Shown: positions 17,896 to 27,427, numbered from the stretch's first letter. The stretch is 64,000 bases of DNA from Leptospiraceae bacterium (GCA_024233865.1 JACKPA010000001.1:682001-746000), one strand, 5' to 3'. Program-made: numbers and translations. Notes: generated from the letters alone by a model not told the origin.

Positions 17896-18774
17896 TCATG
17901 GCTCAATTCCAAGAGCTTTTAGCTTCTCAGCCATAGCTTTAGCTCTATTTTCTGCTATCAATTGAGCTTTTTCTGCTTTTTCACGCTTCTTTTTTTCTGA
18001 CAGCATGGTTTTTTCTGCTTCCCATCTTGCTATTTCAGCATCACCCCACTTACTTGTTGCCTCGTCTCTTTCCTTTTCTGCTAGTTTTCGCTTTTCCATC
18101 TCTTGTCCCAAATCCAGCAATTTTTCATCACCATACCATATTCGTATCTTTATCCCTTCTTTCCACTCGTCTTCCGTTAATCTCTCTATACACAACCCCT
18201 CTATCATTTCACTACACCATATTCCATATTGATTTTCCGAAACGGGGTAGTAAACTCCATTCACAAGCCTATACAGCTCAAACACTCTCGCATCTTTTAA
18301 ATCGGGGAAATACAAGCCAAACTCTGGAACTTCATTGTACTCACACAAAGGCTTTTTCTCTAGTGTATCTCTTCTTTCCCTTCGTGGATCGTCCGTGCTT
18401 ACCACTTCCATATAAAACAATATAGACTCTGCTGTTATTTTGGATACATCCGATTTCTTTGCCAATACCAGGTCACCGGCTAACGCTTCCTGTTTTCCTT
18501 TTTTTGGATTATAGAACCAGATAGGTTGATCAGATAGGAAGCTCAAATCCAGCTTTCCCTCGATCCACTCAAAGCAAGGAAGATATTTGGCGATAGCTCG
18601 TTTATGCGCTTCGCCTTGCATTAACTCGAGTTCCTCGTCATAATAAGGAATGCAGGAGCCAAAGTCTGTGTGCTCAAGGGGTTGTAGTTTGGGTTTTTTT
18701 GATTGTGTAGGTAGTGAAAGTGTTGTTTCCATGGTTTCATCTTCTTTTGCTACTTTTTTTCTATTTTGAGACAT
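17896..18774 (-). CDS. Uma2-family (DUF820) endonuclease-like protein with C-terminal coiled coil
   Basis: The 292-aa protein has a low-complexity start, then a PD-(D/E)XK Uma2-type core: GDLVLAKK (Asp, near residue 107), FYMEVVST (Glu), RERRDTLEKKPLCEY and FPDLKDARVFELYRLVNGVYYPV. The last ~75 residues are a Glu/Lys/Ala-rich coiled coil. Uma2 proteins are abundant, nuclease-fold, mostly uncharacterised and often associated with mobile DNA. Two further family members lie at 41539 and 45966. The C-terminal coil differs from those, suggesting tail exchange within the family. Confidence 0.75.
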   Translation of the reverse strand: MSQNRKKVAKEDETMETTLSLPTQSKKPKLQPLEHTDFGSCIPYYDEELELMQGEAHKRAIAKYLPCFEWIEGKLDLSFLSDQPIWFYNPKKGKQEALAGDLVLAKKSDVSKITAESILFYMEVVSTDDPRRERRDTLEKKPLCEYNEVPEFGLYFPDLKDARVFELYRLVNGVYYPVSENQYGIWCSEMIEGLCIERLTEDEWKEGIKIRIWYGDEKLLDLGQEMEKRKLAEKERDEATSKWGDAEIARWEAEKTMLSEKKKREKAEKAQLIAENRAKAMAEKLKALGIEP

Positions 18775-18870
18775 TCTAATAGAAATTCAATCAAATTTCA
18801 AGATTGTTCTCACAATTAGACCTTGGGAGAGTGTTTATACTACGAGAAGAAGTTTCAATGCGAACTTATT

Positions 18871-19614
18871 TCAATCTAAATTTACACTTTCGTGCAATTC
18901 AAAATTGGAATAAACACTTTGTACATCATCATAAGAATCCAAAGCATCAATAAGCTTAATTATTTTTTCTGCAGTTGATTTATCATTCACTTCTACGTTT
19001 ATAGACGGAACATATTTTATCTGAGATTCTTCGGTAGAAAGTCCTTTGGAAGTAATCGCTTCTTGAACAGCTTCATAGTCTTCCGGCATTGTTGTTACGG
19101 TAAACACATCTTCGTCATTGCTGACATCTTCTGCTCCAACATTCAAAACCAATTCGATCAGCTCATCTTCCGAAATTTGCTCACTTTTTAGGGTGATAAT
19201 TCCCTTTCTTTCAAATAGTCTAGTAACACTTCCAGGATTAGCCAAAGAACCATTATATTTGGTCAGAATATTTTTAATATCTGGGGTTGTCCTTGATTTT
19301 TTGTCAGTGAGAGCTTCTACCATAATGGCAACTCCCCCTGGAGCATAACATTCGTAAATACATTCCTCATAATTAGCGCCGCCTAGCTCCCCTGCTCCTT
19401 TTTTAATCGCCCTTTCTATATTGTCTTTTGGCATATTTATGGTTTTAGCTCTTAAGATTGCCAATCGCAACCTTGCATTACTTTCGACATCAGAACCACC
19501 TGTACGAGTTGCTACACTGATTTCCTTCACAACTTTGGTGAATGCAGCCCCTCTTTTTGAATCAACTGCTTCTTTTTTTCTCTTGATTGTAGCCCATTTA
19601 GAATGTCCGGACAT
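18871..19614 (-). CDS. yebC: YebC/PmpR family protein
   Basis: The 247-aa protein begins MSGHSKWATIKRKK, the invariant YebC start, and continues with RLAILRAKTINMPKDNIERAIKKG (about residues 47-70) and a final LIDALDSYDDVQSVYSNF. Family members bind DNA or the ribosome and act as transcription regulators (PmpR) or as translation factors (TACO1-like) that help polyproline stretches. Length and motifs are complete. It is divergent from the cytochrome gene at 19838. Confidence 0.95.
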   Translation of the reverse strand: MSGHSKWATIKRKKEAVDSKRGAAFTKVVKEISVATRTGGSDVESNARLRLAILRAKTINMPKDNIERAIKKGAGELGGANYEECIYECYAPGGVAIMVEALTDKKSRTTPDIKNILTKYNGSLANPGSVTRLFERKGIITLKSEQISEDELIELVLNVGAEDVSNDEDVFTVTTMPEDYEAVQEAITSKGLSTEESQIKYVPSINVEVNDKSTAEKIIKLIDALDSYDDVQSVYSNFELHESVNLD

Positions 19615-19837
19615 GCTTCCAATACTCCCAAAATGATTTTTAAACCTTGATTTTACTAAAAAAATTAGAAATTGTATTTTTTAAAGTGATTTTTATTTTG
19701 AATTATCTTATATATTCAAACCTCAATGACAAAAATATTTTGCAATTATAAAAATATTAAAATTTACTTTTCTACCAATAAAATTAAGTTTGGCTTAAAT
19801 GAGAATCCGATCGGATAGAAAGGAAGGGAATCCTATT

Positions 19838-20257
19838 ATGAAAAAATTTAAGACTTTATCTGCTATACTAACCTCTTTACTTTTTTTTGCACTTATTACA
19901 AGCTGTGGCAAAAAGGAAGACGCTAAAACAGAAGAAGGAAAAGCAGAAGGAAGCGCAGCAGTAGCAACCTTAAGCCCTGAGTTAGAAAAGGGAAAAGAAG
20001 CGTTCGAAATGAATTGCGCATCTTGTCATGGTGAGAAAGGGGCTGGAGATGGTCCTGGTGGAGCAAACTTAAATCCAAAGCCGAGAGATTACAGATTACC
20101 TGCTGAACAGTGGAAAAATGGTCCAACCGCAGAAGGAATTACAAAAACATTAAATGAAGGAATTCCAGGAAGCGGTATGGTTCCTTACAAGCATTTGGGA
20201 GATGAAACAATTCAATCGCTTGCCAAATACGTAATGCACTTGCATGAAGGCAAATAA
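19838..20257 (+). CDS. Lipid-anchored class I cytochrome c
   Basis: I start at the ATG at 19838 (139 aa), with an AGGAAGGGAA ribosome site 10-20 bases upstream, rather than the ATG at 19799. A lipobox ends ITSC at Cys23. A Glu/Lys/Ala-rich linker leads to one haem site, CASCH (Cys60, Cys63, His64). A later GSGMVPY provides the probable axial Met114. It is therefore a periplasmic, membrane-tethered single-haem electron carrier. No oxidase genes are adjacent, so the partner is not identified. A long hairpin follows. Confidence 0.88.
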   Translation: MKKFKTLSAILTSLLFFALITSCGKKEDAKTEEGKAEGSAAVATLSPELEKGKEAFEMNCASCHGEKGAGDGPGGANLNPKPRDYRLPAEQWKNGPTAEGITKTLNEGIPGSGMVPYKHLGDETIQSLAKYVMHLHEGK

Positions 20258-20269
20258 GTAATGCTCATC

Positions 20270-20308
20270 AACGATTTTCCTAAAGAATACTCTTTAAGGA
20301 AAATCGTT
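20270..20308 (+). terminator. Long hairpin after cytochrome c gene
   Basis: The arms 20270-20286 and 20291-20308 are complementary with one bulged base (AACGATTTTCC against GGAAAATCGTT), loop of four. It lies 12 bases after the cytochrome stop. There is no clear T run on the plus strand, so it may act as an RNA-stabilising stem or weak terminator. Confidence 0.6.
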
Positions 20309-20347
20309 ATCCAATTATTAATAATAAAGCGTTTTTAATAGAAAATC

Positions 20348-20695
20348 ATGGGAGAAGATTTTAAACTTAGCATTGAATATGAAAAAGATGGTACTATTCC
20401 CGTTATATATTTGGAAGGAGAAATTACTTCGGAAGCAGATGAAGACATATCTTCCGCTTATTCTTCCATACCAAGTGAGCTGAAAAAAAAAGTAGTTATA
20501 GAATTCTCCAAAACGATGTATATCAATTCAGCTGGTATTGCAACTTTAATCGGATTAATCACAAAAGCCTCTGAAGCCCAGGGAAAAATTGAATTTTCCG
20601 GTCTCAATTCTCACTTCAAAAAAGTCATGGATATAGTCGGGCTTGCGGACTTTGTTGTGATTCATGATTCTTTGGAACAAGCATTGGAAAATTAA
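20348..20695 (+). CDS. STAS-domain anti-sigma-factor antagonist
   Basis: The 115-aa single STAS domain has the hallmark INSAGIATLIG with a phosphorylatable Ser61, preceded by VVIEFSKT. Such proteins bind an anti-sigma kinase when unphosphorylated and release the sigma factor, or serve other partner-switching modules. No RsbW-type kinase or sigma gene is in the window. It ends tail to tail with the pseudo-receiver gene, sharing four bases of overlap. Confidence 0.9.
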   Translation: MGEDFKLSIEYEKDGTIPVIYLEGEITSEADEDISSAYSSIPSELKKKVVIEFSKTMYINSAGIATLIGLITKASEAQGKIEFSGLNSHFKKVMDIVGLADFVVIHDSLEQALEN

Positions 20696-21624
20696 AGCAT
20701 CCCATCTAGCCATTCAAACTGTCTCTTGATAAGAGACGTATCAATAAGATATTCTTCTATATTCTCCTCTTTATGATTTTCTTCTCTTGCAATACTAACT
20801 ATCGCTTTCCCTTGCGTAGTTTTACACTTTAGTACAACCCTATCCTGAACAACATTCTCTTTTGGGCTTTTTTTAAAGGGTAAAGAAGACAAAAATAGTT
20901 TTAATACTTCGTTATGATTAAATAAAACGGGACATAAATCTTTCATTCCACCGATTAATTCTTGGTACACATTAGGTCGATCCAAATCTTTTATCCCAAG
21001 CAAGCATGGAAAACTTTCTTTTTTTCCTTTGAGTTGTTTTAATTTATTCACTAAATATAAAGTTTCTAAGCCGCAACTATCCCAATCTAATACAACAAGG
21101 TTATATTCATTTTCTTGTATAGCAGAGAGAGAATATTCCGGTTTACTTGCTATATTGTACCGAACGGAAAAAGCTCTAAATATATTTTTAATTTGCTCGT
21201 TAAATCTAATATGATTGGTCCATACCAAACAAGATATAGGTAGGTCAGATATAACACTTTGAAACAGTATTCGGCCCACACTTTGTATTGGAGTTTTTTC
21301 CAAATCCCAAAAAGAACTTACACCCAATTGAAATAATATTTCTTTATTATCCTTTGACAGTCGCCCAAGTACCATTACCGGTAAATTCCAATCCAAACAA
21401 TCTTTTATAACCAATTCATTAAGCTCAGAAAGTAGTACAATATCATTATTTTTTAATGAATGATATTGTATACTTCCCGCGTAAGGCAAAGGGTCTGTAC
21501 CCAGTAGCGATAGCAGGGAATTTAAAAAAGTTAGCTCTAAGGAAGTTAGATTTTTTATAACAATAACCAGAGGTTGGCTAAAAAATAGTTCCTTTATATA
21601 ATTATTATGTCTACTTATATCCAT
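20692..21624 (-). CDS. Uncharacterised protein with receiver-like (pseudo-receiver) segment
   Basis: I do not recognise this 310-aa family. Residues ~115-235 resemble a response-regulator receiver fold: a hydrophobic strand NLVVLDWDSCGLETL with an Asp where the phosphoacceptor would sit, then alternating helices and strands, but the upstream acidic pair and the downstream Lys are not evident. The N-terminal half (VMVLGRLSKDNKEILFQLGVSSFWDL) has the same style and may be a second decayed receiver. It has no signal peptide. Its convergent overlap with the STAS gene may be coincidental. Confidence 0.5.
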   Translation of the reverse strand: MDISRHNNYIKELFFSQPLVIVIKNLTSLELTFLNSLLSLLGTDPLPYAGSIQYHSLKNNDIVLLSELNELVIKDCLDWNLPVMVLGRLSKDNKEILFQLGVSSFWDLEKTPIQSVGRILFQSVISDLPISCLVWTNHIRFNEQIKNIFRAFSVRYNIASKPEYSLSAIQENEYNLVVLDWDSCGLETLYLVNKLKQLKGKKESFPCLLGIKDLDRPNVYQELIGGMKDLCPVLFNHNEVLKLFLSSLPFKKSPKENVVQDRVVLKCKTTQGKAIVSIAREENHKEENIEEYLIDTSLIKRQFEWLDGML

Positions 21625-21742
21625 GATACAACAAATATTTTATCCTTTCAGTGTAGAACAATTGAAAATAAGTGACAAAAATCTGCCTATCTATAAATTA
21701 AAAACTACACTAAGAAAGAACATATAATAGCAGGAGACCGAG

Positions 21743-22759
21743 ATGCTTAAAGTTATAATCACGGCGTTTTCTTTAATTTTATTCCAAACTTCTATAATGT
21801 CTATGGATACTTTTACATTCCGTAAGGTAAGTGATAGTTTTTTCGAGAGACAGGTTTTTCTTTTAAAATACGGTAGCAAAGCAGAAAAAATTGCTGCAGT
21901 AGAAGCACTCAGAAGTGCCGGCACTAAAAGTGCGTTAAGACCACTTATACTGTCCCTTAAAGGTATGGATATTGATCCAAAAGACATGTCCGGATATAAA
22001 AATCCTAAACAATATGGGGTTTTTAGAGCCAACTATCCAAATGATGCCTATTTTTCTTTTAATTTACCAGAGCACAATGCACCTTTACTCAAGTTTTTTG
22101 TTGCTAGAGCAATTGCGGAAATTGGCGATGTGTCAGGTATCGAACCATTAATTGAAGTTTACAACCAATATACAAAAACCATACAAGATCCAAACAAGTT
22201 TGATGATCCCGTAGAAGCAGCCAAATATAGACCTACTTTCAGAGAACCGGAAGACTATAAAATGGTTTTGGCGGTAGGTGAAATGTTAAGATCGATAGGG
22301 TCTTTGCTCCATACCTTACCAACTAAAGCGGAAATGTTTGAAAAAGCTAAAGTTTTAAAAGATGCGATGAATCATGAAAACTACTATATTAGAAGTTCGG
22401 CAGCAGATGGCTTACGGAATTTCGATAGGACAGAGACGATTCCATGGTTGGAAGAAGCTCTAAAAAAAGAGAAAAGTGATTATGCAAAAGTAGCTTATTT
22501 AAGCGCCATTGTGAGCATTTCTATCGCAGAAACAGATCATTACTTGGATCTAATTACCTATTTGAAAAACGTTGATCCAGGTGTGAGATATAGAGCATCT
22601 CAAGGGGTTGGTTCTTCTCGAATAGAATCAGCTGAAACATTTTTAGAGCAAGCATTAATGTTAGAAGAAAACTGGCTTGTAAGAGATAGAATGAGAAGAG
22701 ATATTGATTCAGTCAAATCTTTTAAATATCCTCAATTTACACCTAGACAACAAAGATAA
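21743..22759 (+). CDS. Secreted HEAT-repeat protein
   Basis: The 338-aa product has a signal peptide (residues 1-20, ending SIMSM) and several HEAT-like helical repeats, for example AAVEALRSAGTKSALRPLI (near 48), AEIGDVSGIEPLIEVY (near 130) and SSAADGLRNFDRTETIPWLEE (near 220). HEAT arrays bind other proteins; export suggests a periplasmic scaffold. A ribosome site AGGAGA lies upstream of the ATG at 21743. No partner can be inferred; the next gene downstream is a tRNA on the other strand. Confidence 0.75.
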   Translation: MLKVIITAFSLILFQTSIMSMDTFTFRKVSDSFFERQVFLLKYGSKAEKIAAVEALRSAGTKSALRPLILSLKGMDIDPKDMSGYKNPKQYGVFRANYPNDAYFSFNLPEHNAPLLKFFVARAIAEIGDVSGIEPLIEVYNQYTKTIQDPNKFDDPVEAAKYRPTFREPEDYKMVLAVGEMLRSIGSLLHTLPTKAEMFEKAKVLKDAMNHENYYIRSSAADGLRNFDRTETIPWLEEALKKEKSDYAKVAYLSAIVSISIAETDHYLDLITYLKNVDPGVRYRASQGVGSSRIESAETFLEQALMLEENWLVRDRMRRDIDSVKSFKYPQFTPRQQR

Positions 22760-22769
22760 TTCATAAAAA

Positions 22770-22846
22770 TGGTGGGAGGTACTGGATTCGAACCAGTGGC
22801 CTCTTCCATGTCAAAGAAGCGCTCTAACCATCTGAGCTAACCCCCC
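22770..22846 (-). tRNA. tRNA-Val (anticodon GAC)
   Basis: Read on the minus strand, a seven-base-pair acceptor stem (GGGGGGT with ACCTCCC, one G-T pair), a D arm with AGCTCAGATGGTTAGAGC, an anticodon stem-loop with loop TTGACAT, and a T arm with GGTTCGAATCC fold into a standard cloverleaf. The anticodon is GAC, so valine. The terminal CCA is encoded (22770-22772). The tail lies 11 bases past the end of the HEAT gene. Confidence 0.96.
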
Positions 22847-23013
22847 TTTATGATATGAATAGTTTTGAAAATGCCAATGAAAATTCAATCATTATTAGCT
22901 AAAACTTTATATAAATTTTATGCCAGATGAATTTGATTTTATACTCAAATTAATAAAAAAATTCTTGTATTTTGCACATTGAGTGATTAATATTCTAATG
23001 GTTTAATTGAAAA

Positions 23014-24042
23014 GTGAATATTATTTGTGAAAAATTATTAAAATTCAGATTTCTTTTTTTACTAAGCATATATATATTTTATAGCACGTCTTTCGTATTC
23101 GGGGATACGATCAAATTAAAATCCGGTGAAACCTTAAGCGGTAAATTTATTTCAGAAAGTCAGGATGAAATTATTTTTGATACTTTTAAGGAAAAGCTAA
23201 CATTGGATAAAAAGAATGTTCAGTCTGTTGAGTTAGGTTATGCCGGAGTTCCGGTTTGTTATAAGCTATCTTTAAATCCATCTGAAAATTGCGATAACTT
23301 TTTATATTCTTTTACAAAAGATGAAATTGTACTTACCGTAGATGGTGGAGCTGACATAAAAAAATACAAACTTATCGAAGTAAACTCCATAAAATTAAGC
23401 AAAGCAAACGCAGGTTCTGACATTTTAAGTAAGTTGCCAGAAGGAATTAAAATAAGAATTATCAACACTTCAGAAGAAGAAATTCAGGGGACAATAGAAT
23501 CCATAAACTCAAGCCAGGTTCAGATAGTAGATAAAGCTGGAAAAAGTATTACTATTCCAGCAGGGAATATTCAAACCCTTTATTGGGAAAGTGAAGGACT
23601 TTTAGTAAAAGCTAAAAATGTTGCCAAATATACTATTCCAGGATTGGTTCAGTTTGATTACAACAAACCTAAAAGTATATCCTTGATTGGCTTGACCTTG
23701 TTTTTTGGAGCTGCTGCCTACATGGAATACAATGCCGCACAAAAAGCTCTAAACAATAACACAAATATAATTCCCGTAGGGGATTATTTTATTATAGGAA
23801 ACAATTTTCTACCAAGTAATAACTATACTTTTCATAGAAATAGAATGAATATGGCTATCGGAGGGTTGGTTGGAGTAGGCTTATTTCATCTTTATGATGT
23901 TTTTTTTAATCCGCCAGAAGCAGAAACTGAAGAAGATTCCATATCTATCCAACTTAAACAATCTCCCATGTTTTTTCAAAGCAATAATGTTTACAATAAA
24001 GATTTAAAAGGGTTTGAGTTTAAATATACCCATAGGTTTTGA
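23014..24042 (+). CDS. Leptospira-type outer-membrane/envelope protein
   Basis: The 342-aa protein starts with GTG, has a signal peptide ending near VFGDT, then an N-terminal beta-rich domain of repeated KLKSGETLSGKF and similar units, reminiscent of the LA_0442/LA_0875 N-terminal domain seen in Leptospira. Two hydrophobic helices follow (about residues 230-247 and 284-297). It ends KYTHRF, the same aromatic-Arg-Phe terminus as the proteins at 42368 and 43787. It is probably an envelope protein; function is unknown. A convergent hairpin follows. Confidence 0.6.
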   Translation: MNIICEKLLKFRFLFLLSIYIFYSTSFVFGDTIKLKSGETLSGKFISESQDEIIFDTFKEKLTLDKKNVQSVELGYAGVPVCYKLSLNPSENCDNFLYSFTKDEIVLTVDGGADIKKYKLIEVNSIKLSKANAGSDILSKLPEGIKIRIINTSEEEIQGTIESINSSQVQIVDKAGKSITIPAGNIQTLYWESEGLLVKAKNVAKYTIPGLVQFDYNKPKSISLIGLTLFFGAAAYMEYNAAQKALNNNTNIIPVGDYFIIGNNFLPSNNYTFHRNRMNMAIGGLVGVGLFHLYDVFFNPPEAETEEDSISIQLKQSPMFFQSNNVYNKDLKGFEFKYTHRF

Positions 24043-24049
24043 TTGACTA

Positions 24050-24099
24050 TCACCGAGAAGACACCGCTTATACTGTACAATATCGGTGTCTATTGGTGA
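24050..24099. terminator. Strong hairpin between convergent genes
   Basis: Inner arms AGACACCG and CGGTGTCT pair perfectly; outer arms TCACC and GGTGA extend the stem. It lies between the stops of the genes at 24042 (plus) and 24118 (minus), so it is a plausible two-way terminator, although T runs are weak. Confidence 0.6.
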
Positions 24100-24117
24100 T
24101 GAGAAGATTTGTTCTGT

Positions 24118-24675
24118 TTACTTTCCACCAATGTCTTTGACTTTTGCTAAAACGGCTTCTCTCCCCCCTGGTACTCTCACAAACATAACACATTCACATT
24201 CCTTCCATTTACTATAAGGAACATCAGGGTCTTCTACTGCAAGGGGTTTACATTCTTTAACATTCATACCGGATACATAAGCATTAAATTCTCTAACAAC
24301 TAATTTTCCAGTAGACTCACCGTCGGTAACTCCAGAAGCTCCTTGAACAGTTTCTTTTGCCAATTTTTGTATAATGTCACCTTTAGCATTTAATTCTGCT
24401 GCATCCCTACAAGTTGTCTGCATCATAGGACCGCTTCCTTTCTTTTTACCTGCTCCATTGTCTTTATTAATGGCATTTTCACTAGCTCTACCGGCATATT
24501 TCATATAAAAATAGTCCTTAGGTTTGGCATCCAAATCTTCCGGTGGTCCTGCCCAACCTTCAAATTGTTCTCCACCTTTTCCCACTGTAGTTGGACCTGG
24601 GGTTGAACTGCAATAAGAGAACGTAATTATCAAACTAATTGATAATAATAAAGTAAGACTCAATTTATAATTCAT
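24118..24675 (-). CDS. lipL21: LipL21-family surface lipoprotein
   Basis: The 185-aa product has a lipobox ending SYCSS near residue 22. The mature protein matches my memory of Leptospira LipL21 in layout: VGKGGEQFEGWAGPPE, then PKDYFYMKYAGRAS, MMQTTCRDAAEL, TVQGASGVTDGES and a C-terminal KECECVMFVRVPGG. LipL21 is one of the most abundant outer-membrane lipoproteins of pathogenic Leptospira and binds peptidoglycan. An AAGGAG ribosome site sits eight bases before the ATG, consistent with high expression. A short insert (GAGKKKGSG) after residue ~75 is Gly/Lys-rich. Confidence 0.82.
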   Translation of the reverse strand: MNYKLSLTLLLSISLIITFSYCSSTPGPTTVGKGGEQFEGWAGPPEDLDAKPKDYFYMKYAGRASENAINKDNGAGKKKGSGPMMQTTCRDAAELNAKGDIIQKLAKETVQGASGVTDGESTGKLVVREFNAYVSGMNVKECKPLAVEDPDVPYSKWKECECVMFVRVPGGREAVLAKVKDIGGK

Positions 24676-24764
24676 TTTTGAAACTCCTTATTAGTATAGA
24701 CATTTTTTTATAGTAATTGTTTCTCTTGTATTTTGAAAAATTTCTATTAATTTGTATTGATTTT

Positions 24765-25472
24765 TTATATTCCGCCACCATGGATAAATTCCTGCAAGAA
24801 TTCTTCATTGGAAGGATTTGTTTCACGGGCAGAAATACTTTTATTTGCTGATAGTTCTACAATTTCTTTTTGTAGGGTATCAATTTTTTCATTTAAAATG
24901 GCAAAAACTCTGGCAACAGGGTCTGGCAAATCTCCATGTTGTAGCCTATTAAAAGCTTGTCCGTCCTTGTGGGGGGTTTTGACAACTCTTCCTGGTATGC
25001 CAACTACAGTACAATTTGCCGGAACATCTTTCATAACAACAGAGCCGGCACCAACCCGCACATTTTCATGAAGCGTAATATTTCCTAAGACTTTTGCTCC
25101 CGATCCAACAACCACATTCTCTTTTAGAGTCGGATGGCGTTTGCCTTTTTCTTTACCTGTTCCACCTAACGTCACCCCCTGGTAAATTAAACAACCTTTT
25201 TCTAGAATGGCGGTTTCCCCTATTACAATACCTGTACCATGGTCAATCATAATGCCTTTGGCTATTTGAGCTCCTGGATGAATGTCAATACCCGTAAACA
25301 TCCTAGTGAGATAATTGATAAATCTGGGAAAAAATGGTATATTTAATTTATACAAAAAATGAGCAATGGAATGAAACCAAAGAGCATGAAGACCCGGATA
25401 ACAAAGTAAAACTTCTATATACGATTTTGCTGCTGGATCACACTCTCTAATAAGTTTTATATTTTCAAACAT
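24765..25472 (-). CDS. cysE: Serine O-acetyltransferase
   Basis: The 235-aa enzyme acetylates serine with acetyl-CoA, the first step of cysteine synthesis. After a helical N-terminal domain (about 1-60) come left-handed beta-helix hexapeptides: DIHPGAQIAKGIMIDHGTG with catalytic His/Asp, GVTLGGTGK, KRHPTLKENVVVGSGAKVLG and a final GIPGRVV. Its length is close to shorter SATs. It lies 11 bases after the MCP gene on the same strand. The last ~45 residues are a charged tail lacking the usual C-terminal Ile for CysK docking as far as I can see (ends GGGI, which could serve). Confidence 0.93.
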   Translation of the reverse strand: MFENIKLIRECDPAAKSYIEVLLCYPGLHALWFHSIAHFLYKLNIPFFPRFINYLTRMFTGIDIHPGAQIAKGIMIDHGTGIVIGETAILEKGCLIYQGVTLGGTGKEKGKRHPTLKENVVVGSGAKVLGNITLHENVRVGAGSVVMKDVPANCTVVGIPGRVVKTPHKDGQAFNRLQHGDLPDPVARVFAILNEKIDTLQKEIVELSANKSISARETNPSNEEFLQEFIHGGGI

Positions 25473-25483
25473 TCGTTCTACTC

Positions 25484-27274
25484 TTATACCTTAAACTGTC
25501 CAATCAATTGGCTTAATCTTTCGGATTGAGATGCCAATTCTTGTGTTGATGCCGCCATTTGTTCCGAAGAAGAAGCGTTATTTTGAGCAACAGTGTTCAC
25601 CTGTTCAATTGCATTAGAAATTTCTTTCGAGGAAAGTCCCATTTCATTGGTAGCTTTGGCAATTGATTGAGCCATTTCAGAAAGGATGGAAACCGATTTT
25701 AGAACTTTTTCACTTCCAACGCTTTGGCTTTTGGTTGCATTAGAAATATTGTCAGACAATTGTGCTGCTTCCATAGATTTGTGCAAAATCTTATTCAATG
25801 ATTCAACTACCTGACTTACAATGGTTTTTCCATCATTTACTTTTGTGATACTATCAGTGATCAATTCGGCAATTTCTCTTGTTGCTTTTTGAGATCTGGC
25901 AGCCAACTTGGAAATCTCTTCCGCAACTACGGCAAAACCCCTGCCTGATTCTCCGGCTCTTGCCGCTTCTATAGCTGCGTTTAGAGCCAAAAGGTTGGTT
26001 TGCTCGGAAATATCGTTGATAACGTTGATAATGTCGGAAATTTGCTCGGAACTTTCCTCAATTGCACCCATACGAGTTACGGTTTCATCTACCTTCAATT
26101 GCCCGTCTTTTGCTTCGGAAAGCACTGATTGAGAGCCTTCATTTACCAATCTTGCCGTTTCAGTGATTTGATTGATTGATTTGGAAAGCTCATTCATTGA
26201 TTTATTGGTTTTGATTACTTCATTTTCTTGATCCCTGGCGCTACTGGAAACATAATTGATCGATTCGGTAATTTCCGTTATGGCAGATGCCGTTTCTTCC
26301 AGGGAAGATGCTTGGTTGGTTGCTCCGTCCGCTAAATTTCTGGAAGTGGCAGATAATTGCTCGGCAGAAGATGCCAAATGATCCGATGTTAAACCGATTT
26401 GCTTCACAAGGGTCCTTAAATTTGCGGAAGCCTTGTTCAAAGCTCCAGCCAATCTTCCGATTTCATCATTGGAATGTGTAATGACTTGTAAGGTTAAATC
26501 ACCTCGGGCAAATTCATTCGCCATATTTTCTGCATCTTGAATTGGCTTGGCAATTACGTTTAGCATAAGAATTGTCACTAAAATAAAAACGACAAAAGAT
26601 ATACCGTAACCCACCCATAAAATAACTTTTACGTATTGAGAGGTTGAATCCAGAGTAGACTGACCGGATTGGAGTAATTTGTTTACCGAGTCATTCACCT
26701 TACCGATGCTTGTTTGCATTTCAGAATATTGTGCAAAGCTGGTAAAAAAGTCTTCCTGCATACTGATTTTTAATTGAGCTTTTCGCAAATCAGTGGATTC
26801 TTCTGCGAAGTATTCTTCCAATTTTTTTATGTTATTGTTAGAAAATTTGCGGAAACTCTCAATACCTTTATTCATTGCTTCTATATTTGCCAATATTTCA
26901 GAATGGTTACTATTGCTTTCTTTCAAGGATTGCCATATTACATTTTTATCGTTTATAAAATCCTGAATTTTTTGAAGTTTTTCCTCAATAAGAGCATCAC
27001 TTTCTTTAACTTCTTTAAGAAAAATCAAAAATTCGTCTTTATTTAAAGACATTGTGACCCGAGCGGAGATAGCCCCCCTTTTGTCTATCAAGTACTTAAG
27101 AGAATTTACATTTTGCTCGACATTCGAAAACAGCTTTTCGACAATAGAGAAATTCTCTTCCATTTTTATCAGACCAAATGTCCCTAAAATAGCAACACCT
27201 AGGGTTAGAATCTGAAAAATTCCAGTAGAAAGAATGATTTTTGTTTTTACACTTCTGTTTGCCAGGTTAAACAT
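25484..27274 (-). CDS. Methyl-accepting chemotaxis protein
   Basis: The 596-aa receptor has TM1 (about 10-32), a helical periplasmic sensor domain of ~190 residues (probably four-helix bundle), TM2 (about 220-245), a HAMP region (near 245-300) and a long cytoplasmic coiled coil. The hairpin tip with TNLLALNAAIEAARAGESGRG is the universal CheW/CheA contact; I cite only its position near residue 430. Methylation-type Glu/Gln pairs flank it. It is followed 11 bases later by cysE, an unusual pairing. Confidence 0.95.
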   Translation of the reverse strand: MFNLANRSVKTKIILSTGIFQILTLGVAILGTFGLIKMEENFSIVEKLFSNVEQNVNSLKYLIDKRGAISARVTMSLNKDEFLIFLKEVKESDALIEEKLQKIQDFINDKNVIWQSLKESNSNHSEILANIEAMNKGIESFRKFSNNNIKKLEEYFAEESTDLRKAQLKISMQEDFFTSFAQYSEMQTSIGKVNDSVNKLLQSGQSTLDSTSQYVKVILWVGYGISFVVFILVTILMLNVIAKPIQDAENMANEFARGDLTLQVITHSNDEIGRLAGALNKASANLRTLVKQIGLTSDHLASSAEQLSATSRNLADGATNQASSLEETASAITEITESINYVSSSARDQENEVIKTNKSMNELSKSINQITETARLVNEGSQSVLSEAKDGQLKVDETVTRMGAIEESSEQISDIINVINDISEQTNLLALNAAIEAARAGESGRGFAVVAEEISKLAARSQKATREIAELITDSITKVNDGKTIVSQVVESLNKILHKSMEAAQLSDNISNATKSQSVGSEKVLKSVSILSEMAQSIAKATNEMGLSSKEISNAIEQVNTVAQNNASSSEQMAASTQELASQSERLSQLIGQFKV

Positions 27275-27427
27275 AATATTGTATCATTACCAAATAAGAT
27301 TTTGTTTAAAAAAAATTGATTGTAGACTAATATATGAACTGATTTGATATACTGCAAGATTTTTTATGACTAAAGGGACGTTTTTTTCATTTAAAGTAAT
27401 TACCAAGAACAACCTTTCTTGACTGTT

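Noticed and set aside
18027..18425. 132-codon plus-strand frame antisense to the Uma2 gene
   Set aside because: Ser/His/Phe-rich reading typical of an antisense shadow of Glu/Lys-rich coding.
20692..20695. STAS protein and pseudo-receiver as an operon
   Set aside because: They are convergent, overlapping only at stops, so cannot form an operon.
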